The notes: generated by a model from the sequence alone, not told the origin. A stretch of DNA of 49,883 nt from Caulobacter sp. 32-67-35 (GCA_002280875.1 NCEV01000024.1:1-49883); one strand, 5' to 3'. Counted from the first letter of the stretch, positions 20,414 through 30,182 are shown. Translations and numbers: made by a program.

Positions 20414-20698
20414 TTACTCGTCGGCGTTGAGCCGGGCCCGCAGTTCCTTGCCGCTCTTGAAGAACGGCACGTGCTTGGCGCGAACATCGACGGTTTCGCC
20501 GGTGCGCGGATTGCGGCCCGAGCGCGCTGGGCGCGAGCGGACCGACAGGGCGCCAAAGCCCCGAAGCTCGACGCGACCGCCGCCTTCCAGAGCGCCAATC
20601 ATGCGCTCCAGGATTACGCTGACAACGCGCTCGACGTCTTTCTGCGTCAGGTGCGGATTTTCATTCGCGAGCCTGGCGATGAGTTCAGACTTGATCAT
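20414..20698 (-). CDS. ihfB: Integration host factor beta subunit
   Basis: A 94-residue HU/IHF-family nucleoid protein that pairs with IHF alpha to bend DNA sharply. Seen: [19 protein letters not shown], the beta-arm [13 protein letters not shown], the tip RNPRTGE with the intercalating proline, and [11 protein letters not shown]. The N-terminal IKSELI and the position downstream of rpsA, a common proteobacterial arrangement, favour IhfB over HU or IhfA. Confidence 0.94.
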   Translation of the reverse strand: MIKSELIARLANENPHLTQKDVERVVSVILERMIGALEGGGRVELRGFGALSVRSRPARSGRNPRTGETVDVRAKHVPFFKSGKELRARLNADE

Positions 20699-21053
20699 CG
20701 ATATCCCCGGCGCCGGAGGGAGGAACTGGCGCGACCGGACCTTTGCCCAAGGGTGGTTGAGTCTTCAAGAGCCTGCGTGCGATTCTCATCCAGCTTGAGA
20801 GTTTACCTCGCATGGCCATGGCACATGAACGTCGCGCCTGAGGCCCTGTGAGAGGCGCCAGCGGGCGTCAGATGGCGCCCGGAGAGCATTTTTTTGGGCG
20901 ATAACCGTCGAGTGAGGTCGAAAGAACCACACGGCGCCGAGGTGCGCCGAGCGCGCCTATTTTGAGCGGGCGCGCCCCGCCATGGTGAGTGGCGTCTTCA
21001 CCAAATGCGTCCCCATCCAAAGACTTAGCGGGACCGCAAGCAAGGCGGACGCA
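20699..21053. other. Spacer between rpsA and ihfB
   Basis: No convincing gene is seen on either strand. It should hold the ihfB promoter, because the strong terminator at 21054-21086 separates ihfB from rpsA. I see no clear operator or RNA. Confidence 0.5.
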
Positions 21054-21086
21054 AAGAAAACGGCGGCCGGATCGCTCCGGCCGCCG
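21054..21086 (-). terminator. Rho-independent terminator of rpsA
   Basis: Read on the minus strand, an 11-bp perfect GC stem (CGGCGGCCGGA with its complement, 4-nt loop) is followed directly by TTTTCTTT. It begins about 30 bp after the rpsA stop. Confidence 0.85.
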
Positions 21087-21117
21087 CTGACTTCAGTCTC
21101 TCAGGTGAGAGCGAAGA

Positions 21118-22711
21118 CTATTCCTTCGGGGTGGCCCGTTCGCGGAGAGCCGCGCCCAGGATATCGCCCAGCGAAGCGCCGGAGTCCGACGAGCCGAACT
21201 GCTCGATGGCTTCCTTTTCTTCGGCCATTTCCAGCGACTTGATCGACATCGAAACGCGGCGGGCCGCCTTGTCGATATTGGTGATCTGAGCGTCGACGCG
21301 GTCACCCACGGCGAAGCGCTCGGGGCGCTGTTCCTGACGGTCGCGCGACAGGTCCGACTTGCGGATGAACGCGGTCATCAGGGCGTCGTCTTCGCCGAAG
21401 CGAACTTCGATGCCGCCGGTGGTCACTTCGGTCACGGTGACGGTCACGGTCTGGTTCTTGCGATAGGTGTCGCCCGACATCGGATCGCCACCCAGCTGCT
21501 TGATGCCCAGCGAGATGCGTTCCTTCTCGACGTCAACGTCGAGAACCTTCGCCTTGACCATGTCGCCCTTCTTGTAGCGGGCCATGGCTTCTTCGCCCGA
21601 GGCGCTCCAGTCGATGTCCGACAGGTGCACCATGCCGTCGATGTCGTTGTCGAGGCCGATGAACAGACCAAACTCGGTCGCGTTCTTGACTTCGCCTTCG
21701 ACGGTCGAGCCGACCGGGTGGGTTTCGAGGAACGAATCCCACGGGTTGGCCAGAGCCTGCTTCAGGCCCAGCGATACGCGACGCTTGGACGGATCGACGT
21801 CCAGCACGACCACGTCGACTTCCTGCGAGGTCGAGACGATCTTGCCGGGGTGGACGTTCTTCTTGGTCCAGGACATTTCCGAGACGTGGACCAGGCCTTC
21901 AACGCCGGCTTCCAGCTCAACAAACGCGCCGTAGTCGGTGATGTTGGTGATGCGGCCCGTGAACTTGGCGCCGACCGGGTACTTGGCTTCGACACCATCC
22001 CACGGATCCGACTGCAGCTGCTTCATGCCGAGGCTGATGCGCTGGGTGTCCGGGTTGATCTTGACGATCTGGACCTTGACGGTGTCGCCAACGGCCAGGA
22101 CCTGCGACGGGTGGTTGACGCGCTTCCAGCTCATGTCGGTGACGTGCAGCAGGCCGTCGATGCCGCCCAGGTCAACGAACGCACCGTAGTCGGTGATGTT
22201 CTTGACTCTTGAGGATGGCGAAGGGCTGTTCCTTGCCCATGAGCGGACCGACGTCGCGCACGGGGCGGATGTCGACCTGCGAACCGGGCAGGAACGCCGA
22301 GGCGCCGCCCAGGTCGACGGTGAAGCCGCCTTTGACGCGACCGACGATGGCGCCCATGACGGGCACGTTCTGGGCGTAGACGCCTTCCAGACGGGTCCAG
22401 GCTTCTTCGCGCTTGGCCTTTTCGCGGCTGATGACCGCTTCGCCGAGGGCGTTTTCCAGGCGTTCCAGGAAGACTTCGACGTGGTCGCCGACCTTGATGG
22501 TGGGCTTGCCGGCGTCATCAACGCCGAATTCCTTTTGCGGAACGCGACCTTCGGTCTTCAGACCGACGTCGATGATCGCGAAGTCCTTTTCAATCCCGAC
22601 AACGATGCCCTTGACGACAGTGCCTTCGGCAAAGTCGCGGCCGCCCATGGAATCGTTCAGCAGCGCTTCGAAATCGTCGCGCGTCGGGTTGAAGCTCATA
22701 TCGTCAGCCAT
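21118..22711 (-). pseudogene. rpsA: 30S ribosomal protein S1, internal deletion plus frameshift as sequenced
   Basis: S1 binds mRNA on the 30S subunit and is needed for translation of most messages. The N-terminal frame (ATG 22711, MADDMSFNPTRDD) encodes S1 repeat 1 and most of repeat 2 (GGFTVDLGGASAFLPGS) up to EQPFAILK. The frame then breaks at about 22206-22210. The neighbouring frame resumes at VKNITDYGAFVDLGG, the start of repeat 3, and continues through the remaining repeats (ITDYGAFVELEAGVEGLVH; NATEFGLFIGL) to TAG 21118. About 45 residues (end of repeat 2, linker, start of repeat 3) are missing. Loss of an essential gene is unlikely in a living cell, so an assembly deletion is favoured. 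Confidence 0.9.
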
Positions 22712-22839
22712 GCTGATGTTTAGTCTCGTGTTGAGGGACGCCCCGTCGCGAAGCCGCCGAATGACGGTTCTGGGGATTCCGGGTTATGGGATTTTTTGCG
22801 GTCCGCGGCTTCCTAAGCGGCGGCGAGGCGGGCGTTGGA

Positions 22840-23490
22840 TTAGCCCGGGAGGTTTCCCGACCGGGCGCGCGCCGTCTCGACAATGCGGCGGGCCGCATCG
22901 AAGGCCTGATCTATAGTCATTTCCGACGTATCAAGCAAGACGGCGTCCGGGGCCTGGGTCATGGGCGCGCTTTCACGCCCCCCGTCGCGGGCGTCGCGCC
23001 TGTGGATGTCCGCGAGAACGTCGGCATAGGCGACGGTCTCGCCCTGTCCCGACAGCTGCTTCCAGCGCCGCTCGGCCCGGATCTCGGGCGTGGCCGTCAC
23101 ATAGAGCTTGGCCGGCGCCTCGGGGGCGATGACCGTGCCGATATCGCGGCCGTCGATCACCGAGCCGGGCTCGCGGGTGGTGAACTGGCGCTGCAGATCG
23201 AACAGCGCGGCGCGAACCCCGGGATGCACGGCGACCCGGCTGGCCGCTTCGCCAGCGGCGCGGGTGCGAACCTCGGCCTTCTCCAGCTCGGAAAGGTCCA
23301 GGCCCTTGGCGGCGGCTTCCGCCACGATCGCGTCGTCGAGATCGCCGCCCGACGCCAGCAGACGCACCCCAACCGCGCGATAGAGCAGGCCGGTGTCCAG
23401 CATCTGATAGCCGTAAAGCGCCGCCAGCCGGCTGGCGACCGTGCCCTTGCCCGAGGCGGCGGGCCCGTCGACGGCGATCACAAAGGCCAT
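22840..23490 (-). CDS. cmk: Cytidylate kinase
   Basis: A 216-residue cytosolic kinase phosphorylating CMP and dCMP. Seen: the P-loop IAVDGPAASGKGTVA, the nucleotide-binding segment LDTGLLYRAVG, DGRDIGTVIAPEA, and the lid region IHRRDARDGGRESAPM. It lies 3 bp after aroA and about 130 bp before rpsA, the common aroA-cmk-rpsA order of proteobacteria. Confidence 0.96.
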   Translation of the reverse strand: MAFVIAVDGPAASGKGTVASRLAALYGYQMLDTGLLYRAVGVRLLASGGDLDDAIVAEAAAKGLDLSELEKAEVRTRAAGEAASRVAVHPGVRAALFDLQRQFTTREPGSVIDGRDIGTVIAPEAPAKLYVTATPEIRAERRWKQLSGQGETVAYADVLADIHRRDARDGGRESAPMTQAPDAVLLDTSEMTIDQAFDAARRIVETARARSGNLPG

Positions 23491-23493
23491 GAT

Positions 23494-24822
23494 CTATGCC
23501 TCCGACAGATCGCCGCCGAGGCCGCGCATCATGTCGGCGAAGCCCGGGAAGCTGGTGGCGATCATGCCCGGCTCGTCCACCGCCACGCCCTGCTGGGCGG
23601 CGAGGCCCAGGATCAGGTGGCTCATGGCGATGCGGTGATCGCCGTGGGTGTGGACCAGGCCGCCCCCGCGGACGGGATGGTTGCCCCCCCGCGTGCCGAC
23701 CACGGTCATGCCTTCGGGTTCCTCCTCGACGGTGACGCCGCAGGCCGTCAGGCCCGCCGCCGTCAGGGCGATGCGATCGCTTTCCTTGACCCGCATTTCA
23801 CCGATGCCGCGCATCACGGTGGGGCCATCGGCGAAAGCGGCCGCCACGGCCAGGATCGGATATTCGTCGATCATCGCCGGGGCGCGCTCGGGCGGCACGA
23901 CCACGCCCTTGAGCTGCGAATGGCGGGCCGTGATGTCGCCGACCTCTTCCCCGCTGGACATCCGGACGTTGGAGATCACCAGATCGGCGCCCATCTCCTG
24001 CAGCGTCGTGAACAGGCCGGTGCGCAATTCGTTGAGCATCACGCCCTCGACCGTCACCTCCGAGCCCGGAACGATCAGGCCGGCCACCAGCGGGAAGGCC
24101 GCCGAGGATGGATCACCCGGCACCGAGACGTGGGTCCCGGTCAGCTTCTGGCCTTCCGGCAGACGGATGTGGCGCACGCCGTCACGGTCCTCGACGATCA
24201 CCTCGGCCCCGAAGGCGCGGAACATGCGCTCGGTGTGGTCGCGGGTGGCTTCCGGCTCGATCACCTCGACGCCGCCCTCGGCATGCAGGCCGGCCAGCAG
24301 CACGGCCGACTTCACCTGGGCCGAGGCCATGGGCAGGGTATATTGCAGGCCGCGCAGATTGCCGCCCTTCAGGGTGAGGGGCAGGCGGCCCTTGTCGCGG
24401 CCCAGCCAGGTGGCGCCCATCCGGGCCAGGGGATCCAGCACCCGGCCCATGGGGCGGCCGCGCAGGGAGGCGTCGCCCGTGAAGGTGGAGCAGATGGCAA
24501 AGCCCGCCGCCGCGCCCATGATCAGGCGCACACCGGTCCCGGCATTGCCACAGTCGATCACGTCGGAAGGCTCGGTGAAGCCGCCGTGACCCTCAATGCG
24601 CCAGCGCCCCTCACCCTCCTGCTCGACCCGCGCGCCAAAGGCCCGCATGGCCCGCGCGGTGGCCAGAACATCGTCGCCCTCGAGCAGGCCCTCGACCGTG
24701 GTCGTGCCGCTGGCCAGGGCGCCGAGGATCATGGAACGGTGCGAAATCGACTTGTCGCCGGGAGCGCGAACGGTCCCGCGAAGGGCGCCGCCGGGCCCGC
24801 TTTTCAGTCCAGCCGCCGTCAT
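23494..24822 (-). CDS. aroA: 3-phosphoshikimate 1-carboxyvinyltransferase (class II EPSP synthase)
   Basis: A 442-residue enzyme joining shikimate-3-phosphate and PEP, the sixth step of the shikimate pathway. It resembles the class II (CP4-like) type: [53 protein letters not shown] and [14 protein letters not shown]. The PEP-site loop reads [11 protein letters not shown] with glycine at residue 95, where the glyphosate-insensitive CP4 enzyme has Ala100. Start ATG 24822 gives MTAAGLKSG and normal length; the longer upstream frame is rejected. It is divergent from the TIGR02300 gene. Confidence 0.95.
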   Translation of the reverse strand: MTAAGLKSGPGGALRGTVRAPGDKSISHRSMILGALASGTTTVEGLLEGDDVLATARAMRAFGARVEQEGEGRWRIEGHGGFTEPSDVIDCGNAGTGVRLIMGAAAGFAICSTFTGDASLRGRPMGRVLDPLARMGATWLGRDKGRLPLTLKGGNLRGLQYTLPMASAQVKSAVLLAGLHAEGGVEVIEPEATRDHTERMFRAFGAEVIVEDRDGVRHIRLPEGQKLTGTHVSVPGDPSSAAFPLVAGLIVPGSEVTVEGVMLNELRTGLFTTLQEMGADLVISNVRMSSGEEVGDITARHSQLKGVVVPPERAPAMIDEYPILAVAAAFADGPTVMRGIGEMRVKESDRIALTAAGLTACGVTVEEEPEGMTVVGTRGGNHPVRGGGLVHTHGDHRIAMSHLILGLAAQQGVAVDEPGMIATSFPGFADMMRGLGGDLSEA

Positions 24823-24937
24823 GCCGTAACCGGCTCCCTGGTTATGGTGGGGTTCGCGAGGGGATTGCTTTTGACAGCGGGCCTTGGTCATGGCAAGTGA
24901 CCGGCCGCTTTTCCCATCTGGATCAAAGGTTCGCCTC

Positions 24938-25405
24938 TTGGCCAATCCCGAATTGGGCGCAAAACAAATTTGCCCCAACTGCCAATCGAAATTCTATGAC
25001 CTGGGCCGTCGCCCGGCTCTGTGCCCCAAGTGTGGCGAGTCGTTTGACCCGGAAGAGGCGCTGAAGTCGCGCCGCGTCCGCGCCCGCGCCGTCACGCCGG
25101 ACTATGACGCCGAGGACGAAAAGCCCGTCGTTGCTCCCAAGGAGGAGGACGGCTTCGAGGACGAGGTCGATGAGACCCCGGAAATCGACAAGGTCGAGCC
25201 CGATGTCATCGAAACCGACGACGAAGACGCTGATCCGGGCGCGCCCACCCCTGCGGGCGGCGATGACCTGGGCGTCGATTTCGCCGAGGACGAGGATCTG
25301 GCTGAAGACGAAGCCGACGACGTGCCCTTCCTCGAAGACGAGGACGAAGACGATCTCGACGACGAAATCGAAGGTCTGCCCGGCGCTGGCGACGACGACA
25401 TCTAG
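24938..25405 (+). CDS. TIGR02300-family protein with zinc-ribbon-like head and acidic tail
   Basis: A 155-residue protein of unknown function found in alphaproteobacteria. The head ([20 protein letters not shown], then [12 protein letters not shown]) has two CPxC pairs that should bind one zinc. The last 90 or so residues are very rich in Asp and Glu and probably disordered. I place the start at TTG 24938 with AAAGG about 8 bp upstream, since family members begin MANPELG. ATG 24890 would add 16 residues and is the alternative. The acidic tail suggests a binding partner that is basic or metal-rich, which is inference. Confidence 0.8.
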   Translation: MANPELGAKQICPNCQSKFYDLGRRPALCPKCGESFDPEEALKSRRVRARAVTPDYDAEDEKPVVAPKEEDGFEDEVDETPEIDKVEPDVIETDDEDADPGAPTPAGGDDLGVDFAEDEDLAEDEADDVPFLEDEDEDDLDDEIEGLPGAGDDDI

Positions 25406-25445
25406 GGCCTGAAACAGCCTTCGAAAAATACTTCGAAAAAAGTTC

Positions 25446-25477
25446 GCCGGGAGGGTTGATCCAAAAATCCTCCCGGC
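25446..25477 (+). terminator. Inverted repeat after the TIGR02300 gene
   Basis: GCCGGGAGG and CCTCCCGGC form a 9-bp perfect stem around a 14-nt A-rich loop, 41 bp after the stop codon. There is only a weak T-rich tail (TAGTTTCC), so termination efficiency is uncertain. Confidence 0.5.
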
Positions 25478-25558
25478 ATAGTTTCCGCGCCTCGCCGGGG
25501 CCGACCTGATCGGAAGCGGCGAGAAACACCAGGGTTCTCTTGGGAAACCAAGGACCTC

Positions 25559-25634
<76 letters not shown>

Positions 25635-25668
25635 AAACGGCCGCTTCCCTAAAGGGAGCGGCCGTTTC
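25635..25668 (+). terminator. Terminator after tRNA-Ala
   Basis: AAACGGCCGCTTCCCT pairs with AGGGAGCGGCCGTTT across a 2-nt loop (one bulged T) immediately after the tRNA 3' CCA and ends in a short T-run. Confidence 0.75.
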
Positions 25669-25878
25669 CATGTCGGGCCCTCACCGATGGATCGCCACCT
25701 TTCGATGGCCCATGATGAGCCTGTTGTGGATGGCCAAATGCGGCTTTGTGGAGTGGCTCTGATCCGGGCCGGCCTTGAAACGCCGGGCGGCAACCTCCAC
25801 CTCCATAGGGTATCGCCGCGCCGCTGCTGACATCAGGGCGAGGTGGCGGACGAAGTCGCTTAAGCGAAGGACTTCGCG

Positions 25879-26304
25879 ATGACCCGAACGATCCTGTTCG
25901 ACAGCCCCTTCCTGCTGGGCTTCGAACATACGCGAGACCTGATAGAGCGCGCCGCCAAGGCTGCGTCCGAAAGCTATCCGCCTTATAATGTCGAACAGGA
26001 CGATGAGGGCGGGGTGCGCATCACCCTGGCCGTGGCCGGCTTCGCGCCCGAGCAGCTGCACGTGACCGTCGAGGGCGGACAGTTGGTGGTGGCCGGCAAA
26101 CGTGAGGCCGAAGCCAGGCCCGAAACCGACAGGGCCTTCCTGCACCGGGGCATTGCGGCGCGCGGTTTCGTCCGAACCTTCGTGCTGGCCGAGGGCATCG
26201 AGGTCACTGCGGCGACCCTGGAGCATGGCCTGCTGCATATCGACCTCGCCCGTCCACGGCCTGAACGTCTGGTCAAGCGCATTCCCATCCGCTCGATGGC
26301 TTAG
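25879..26304 (+). CDS. Hsp20/alpha-crystallin small heat-shock protein
   Basis: A 141-residue cytosolic holdase chaperone. The alpha-crystallin domain is visible from PPYNVEQDDEGGVRITLAV through GFAPEQLHVTVEGGQLVVAG to RGFVRTFVLAEGIEV and HGLLHIDL. The N-terminus (FDSPFLLGFEHTRDLIERA) is the IbpA-type leader of alphaproteobacteria. The DUF1150 gene follows after 95 bp on the same strand, a frequent pairing. No ROSE or FourU-type RNA thermometer could be confirmed by eye. Confidence 0.93.
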   Translation: MTRTILFDSPFLLGFEHTRDLIERAAKAASESYPPYNVEQDDEGGVRITLAVAGFAPEQLHVTVEGGQLVVAGKREAEARPETDRAFLHRGIAARGFVRTFVLAEGIEVTAATLEHGLLHIDLARPRPERLVKRIPIRSMA

Positions 26305-26399
26305 CGTAGCCCGACTTTCTACGACGCTGGTCCCCGGCATCACCAAAAGGCTGAACCGGGCCGGGCCCGGCGCGTTCCCTATTCAAGGAGGTGGTCAAT

Positions 26400-26669
26400 A
26401 TGACACCTGGTGCCCACACTATGATTTTCACCGCCGAGGCCTTCGCGGCCCTGGGCGCGCCCGACCTCGTCTATGTCCGTCCGATAAAGGCGGCCGAGAT
26501 TCTGGCCGACGCGCCGGTCGGCGCGGCTCAGGATTTTGACCTCCTGCCTGAGCAGACGCTCTATGCCGTGTGCCGCGCTGATGGCGCACGCCTGGCGGTG
26601 ATGGTTGACCGCGACACGGCCATCGCTGCAGCCCTGGCCCACGAACTGGCGCCCGTATCCGTCCACTGA
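26400..26669 (+). CDS. DUF1150-family protein
   Basis: An 89-residue protein of unknown function: FTAEAFAALGAPDLVYVRPI near the start, AQDFDLLPEQTLYAVCRADG and AVMVDRDTAIAAALAHEL. It is often found beside an hsp20 gene in alphaproteobacteria, as here, which suggests a link with protein homeostasis. ATG 26400 is preceded at 8 bp by a strong AAGGAGG (26385-26391); GTG 26391 lies inside that site and is rejected. Confidence 0.85.
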   Translation: MTPGAHTMIFTAEAFAALGAPDLVYVRPIKAAEILADAPVGAAQDFDLLPEQTLYAVCRADGARLAVMVDRDTAIAAALAHELAPVSVH

Positions 26670-26728
26670 TCGCTGGCGCGGCGGCGCCGTAGCCGCCACG
26701 TCCACGCGCGCTCCTCCAGCATCCGAGA

Positions 26729-27193
26729 TCAGGCGGCCGTGCTTGTGGCTTCCTGCGCCAGCAGCACATGCACGGCGTCTGCGGACCTGGCCTGGCGCAA
26801 CTGCTCGCGGAGCTCGGATTGACGCATCATTCGTGAGACCCGCGCCAGGGCCCGCAAATGCTGGGCGCTGGCGTCGCGCGGCGCGAACAGGGCCACCAGG
26901 AGATCCACGGGCTTGTCATCGACGGCGTCGAAGGCGACCGGCGTTTCCAGGCGCACGAAGACCGCGCGGACTCGATCCAGACCGTCGATGCGAGCGTGGG
27001 GAATAGCTACGCCCTGGCCGACGCCGGTCGAGCCCGCCGCCTCACGCTCGAGCAACCCCTCCAGGACGGCGCCGGCATCCACGCCGAGAACGCGCCCGGC
27101 CACGTCGGCGATGACGCCGAGAACCTGCCGCTTGCCCGGAGCGCTGACGCGTAGCGCCACCGCCCCCGGGTCCAAGAGATCGCCGATAGTCAT
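26729..27193 (-). CDS. ptsN: PTS IIA-like nitrogen-regulatory protein PtsN (EIIANtr)
   Basis: A 154-residue cytosolic phosphoprotein, the last acceptor of the nitrogen PTS (PtsP-NPr-PtsN), which influences potassium transport, carbon/nitrogen balance and (p)ppGpp. The phospho-acceptor is His66 in GVAIPHARID; LVALFAPRDASAQHLRALA is the usual EIIA core. ATG 27193 gives the standard family length; the GTG at 27223 would add 10 residues. It lies at the 3' end of the rpoN-hpf-ptsN gene group. Confidence 0.94.
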   Translation of the reverse strand: MTIGDLLDPGAVALRVSAPGKRQVLGVIADVAGRVLGVDAGAVLEGLLEREAAGSTGVGQGVAIPHARIDGLDRVRAVFVRLETPVAFDAVDDKPVDLLVALFAPRDASAQHLRALARVSRMMRQSELREQLRQARSADAVHVLLAQEATSTAA

Positions 27194-27278
27194 GGACTTA
27201 AACGCTCGCTCGCTGTCGGCCACCGCAACGCCATCGCTGGCGGTCCTCCGGAACGTTCAGGATCCTGACAGGATCCCG

Positions 27279-27911
27279 TTAGTTCGCGGTTGACCCGTTC
27301 CCGTTCAGCGACTTGGTGCGTTCGGGGTCGATCCAGCCGATGTTTCCGTCTGGCCGCCGATACACCACGGACAATCCGTCATGGGCGGCGTTTCTAAACA
27401 CGATTGCCTGCGACTCGGTCAAGTCCAGTTCCATGACAGCCATGGAAACAGTCATCACCTTCAGAGACGCCTGGGTCTCGGCGATGATCATGGCCGAGGG
27501 CGCGCCTGCGGGATGAGCCTCATCACCCTCCCAGTCATCATCCTCGTGCTCATCGATGTCGGGCGCTTTCAGCACGTACATCGCCGCGTTCTCGGCCTGT
27601 TTGGCCGAGGCGGCGATGGAGTGACTTTTCAGTCGTCGCTTATAGCGCCTGATACGCGTCTCGATCTTGGCCAGGGCGGCGTCAAAGGCCGCGTGGGCGT
27701 CACCGCCCGTACCGTGGCTGATCAGTTGCTGGCCCGAAGCCAGCTTTACCGAACAGTCGGCCCGGAAGGCATGGCCCTCCTTGCTGATGACCACGTCGGC
27801 GTTGCCGCCGCGATCAAAATACTTGCCGATGCTCAGGGTGATTTCGTCGGAGACTCGCGCTCGCAGAGCCTCGCCAACGTCGACATGCTTGCCGGAGATT
27901 TGGACTTGCAT
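27279..27911 (-). CDS. hpf: Long-form ribosome hibernation promoting factor
   Basis: A 210-residue protein that inactivates ribosomes in stationary phase. The N-terminal domain (VQISGKHVDVGEALRARV; KIETRIRRYKRRLKSH) binds the 30S decoding site. The C-terminal domain (KVMTVSMAVMELDLTESQA; VVYRRPDGNIGWIDP) marks the long form that dimerises 70S particles directly into 100S. An acidic linker (PDIDEHEDDDWEGDE) joins them. It lies between exoD and ptsN. Confidence 0.95.
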   Translation of the reverse strand: MQVQISGKHVDVGEALRARVSDEITLSIGKYFDRGGNADVVISKEGHAFRADCSVKLASGQQLISHGTGGDAHAAFDAALAKIETRIRRYKRRLKSHSIAASAKQAENAAMYVLKAPDIDEHEDDDWEGDEAHPAGAPSAMIIAETQASLKVMTVSMAVMELDLTESQAIVFRNAAHDGLSVVYRRPDGNIGWIDPERTKSLNGNGSTAN

Positions 27912-27961
27912 ACCGTAACAACGCGCCTGTCGCGGGTCGGTGTCAAGCGGCGCCGAAGGGT

Positions 27962-28573
27962 TCAGAAAAAGCCTGAAACCAGACCGATCATTTCACGAAC
28001 GGCGGCGGTCACCACCCCCGCGCTGACGAACAGCAGGCCCAGGCTGACAAAGGCCATCAGATAGCCCAGCAGGGCCAGAAGCCCGTCCCTTTGCAGCAAC
28101 GCCAGCGACAGGATGGCGACCGTTGCGCCCGGCGCCAGATTGCCCAGGGGAATGGGCAGGATCAGCACCAGGGCCAGCAGGGTGCAGACCACGCCGATCA
28201 TCCGTTCGCCCAGCGGCGTGAAGATCCAGGTCAGGCGGGGCCGGGTCACCAGTTCCATCCATTTGACGATCGGAGTCAGTTTGCGAAACAGGCCCCGCAG
28301 GTCATCGCGCTTCAGGGGCCGCTCGATCATCCTGCGGGGCAGCCATGGCGCATCGGCGCCGAGAGCGACCTGGGGCGCCAGCAGCAGAATCGGCAGGCTG
28401 AGGATCGTGGAGGATCCGGGCGGCAGCGGCAGGGTGTTGAGCGCGCCGAACACGAACAGCATCGCGCCAAAGGCGCGACTGTCGAAGGCGTCCAGCATTT
28501 CGCCCACGGTCAGGGATGGGCGGGCGTCCTCGCCAAACCCCTCGATCACGTCGGAAAGACTGCTGATCGTCAT
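27962..28573 (-). CDS. exoD: ExoD-family membrane protein
   Basis: A 203-residue inner-membrane protein of the ExoD family (PF06055): TVGEMLDAFDSRAFGAMLFV, NTLPLPPGSSTILSLPILLL, then RPRLTWIFTPLGERMIGVVC and several C-terminal hydrophobic segments. ExoD was first linked to exopolysaccharide production in Sinorhizobium, but its mechanism is unclear. Here it sits between rpoN and hpf, which are usually adjacent. Confidence 0.88.
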   Translation of the reverse strand: MTISSLSDVIEGFGEDARPSLTVGEMLDAFDSRAFGAMLFVFGALNTLPLPPGSSTILSLPILLLAPQVALGADAPWLPRRMIERPLKRDDLRGLFRKLTPIVKWMELVTRPRLTWIFTPLGERMIGVVCTLLALVLILPIPLGNLAPGATVAILSLALLQRDGLLALLGYLMAFVSLGLLFVSAGVVTAAVREMIGLVSGFF

Positions 28574-28649
28574 GCGGACTCCTCGCTGGTCCGACTGTAA
28601 CGCCGGATATCGCGGGGAGTGTCGCCTGACCGCGATGAACAGGACCCGA

Positions 28650-30182
28650 TCAGCAAGCTTCTTTCATCAGGCGGCGGCGCTCCACCGACGAGGGGATGCG
28701 CATGGCTTCGCGGTACTTGGCGACGGTCCGGCGGGCGATGTCCACGCCGGCGGCCTTGAGGATCTCGACGATGGCGTCGTCGGAGTGGACGTCGGTTTCG
28801 CGCTTTTCGGCCTCGACCAGGCCCTTGATCTTGTGACGCACGCTGGCGGCGGAGTGGGCTTCGCCGCCTTCCGATGACTGGATGGCCGAGGTGAAGAAGA
28901 ACTTCAGCTCGAAGACGCCGCGCGGGGTGGCGATGTACTTGTTGGAGGTGACCCGGCTGACCGTGCTCTCGTGCATGCCGATGGCGTCGGCGACGGTCTT
29001 CAGGTTCAGCGGCCGCAGGTGCTCGACGCCGAAGGCCAGAAAGCCGTCCTGCTGGCGCACGATCTCGCTGGAGACCTTCAGAATGGTCTTGGCGCGCTGG
29101 TCCAGGCTCTTCACCAGCCAGTTGGCGGTGGCCATGCAGTCGGAGACGAAGGTCTTTTCCTGGTCGGTGCGCGCACCCTTGGAAACCCGGGCATGATAGC
29201 GCTGGTCGACCAGCACCCGGGGCAGGGTGTCGGTATTGAGCTCCACGTGCCACATGCCGCCCAGACCCTCGCGGACATGGACGTCGGGCACCAGGGTCTC
29301 GGCGGTCTCGCTGGCATAGGCCGCGCCCGGGCGGGGGGTGAGCGAGCGAATCTCGGCGATCATCTCGCGCAGATCCTCGTCATCGACGCCGCACGCCTTG
29401 CGCAGGCCGGTCATGTCGCGGCGGGCCAGCATGTCCAGATTGTCGAGCAGGGCGGCCATGGCCGGATCGTAGCGGTTCTGGTCCTTCAGCTGCAGGGCCA
29501 GGCACTCGCGAACATCGCGCGCGCAGACGCCGGTCGGCTCGAAGCCCTGGAGCACGGTCAGGACCCGCTCGACCAGCGTCTCGGCGCAGCCCAGGCGCTC
29601 AGCGGTCTCGGCCAGGTCCAGGCGCAGGTAACCGCCCTCGTCGACACCGTCGATCAGGACATTGGCCACCAGCTGCTCGGTCGCCGACAGGCCCGACTGG
29701 GCCAGCTGGCCCTGCAGGTGCTCGGACAGGGTCGGGATCGCCGTCAGGGCGCCTTCATAGTCGCCGTCGTGTTCGAAGGAGCCGCCGCCGCCCGCGCGGG
29801 ACCAGTCGATCTGACCGCCGGCCTCCTGGGCCTGTTCGCCGTCGCCTGAAGCGCGCTCGCCGGGCGAGACGTCGTCGGGTGTGGCGTCCATTTCGGAATT
29901 GGCCGAGCCTTCGGCCACGATGTCGACGCCAAGATCGCTGGCGGCCGGCTCGCGCTCGACGTCGGATACGACTTCGCTCTCGCCCTCATCGCGTTGCAGG
30001 AGCGGATTGCGCTCAAGCTCGGCCTCGACGAAGGCGTCGAGTTCGATATTGGACAACTGCAGCAGCTTGATCGCCTGCTGTAGCTGCGGCGTGATGACGA
30101 GGCCTTGGCCTTGCCGGAGCTCAAGTCGATGGCCGAGAGCCAATGCGCCCTCCTGGGCAAATCGAAAATGTTCGATCCCCAT
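28650..30182 (-). CDS. rpoN: RNA polymerase sigma-54 factor
   Basis: A 510-residue alternative sigma factor used with enhancer-binding activators. Region I is seen as LVITPQLQQAIKLLQLSNIE near residues 30-50, followed by an acidic region II (residues about 55-130). The core-binding domain follows, then an HTH segment (GMHESTVSRVTSNKYI) and the C-terminal RpoN box ARRTVAKYREAMRIPSS. In Caulobacter sigma-54 drives late flagellar and stalk genes. A terminator lies between lptB and rpoN, so it probably has its own promoter in 30183-30258. Confidence 0.96.
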   Translation of the reverse strand: MGIEHFRFAQEGALALGHRLELRQGQGLVITPQLQQAIKLLQLSNIELDAFVEAELERNPLLQRDEGESEVVSDVEREPAASDLGVDIVAEGSANSEMDATPDDVSPGERASGDGEQAQEAGGQIDWSRAGGGGSFEHDGDYEGALTAIPTLSEHLQGQLAQSGLSATEQLVANVLIDGVDEGGYLRLDLAETAERLGCAETLVERVLTVLQGFEPTGVCARDVRECLALQLKDQNRYDPAMAALLDNLDMLARRDMTGLRKACGVDDEDLREMIAEIRSLTPRPGAAYASETAETLVPDVHVREGLGGMWHVELNTDTLPRVLVDQRYHARVSKGARTDQEKTFVSDCMATANWLVKSLDQRAKTILKVSSEIVRQQDGFLAFGVEHLRPLNLKTVADAIGMHESTVSRVTSNKYIATPRGVFELKFFFTSAIQSSEGGEAHSAASVRHKIKGLVEAEKRETDVHSDDAIVEILKAAGVDIARRTVAKYREAMRIPSSVERRRLMKEAC

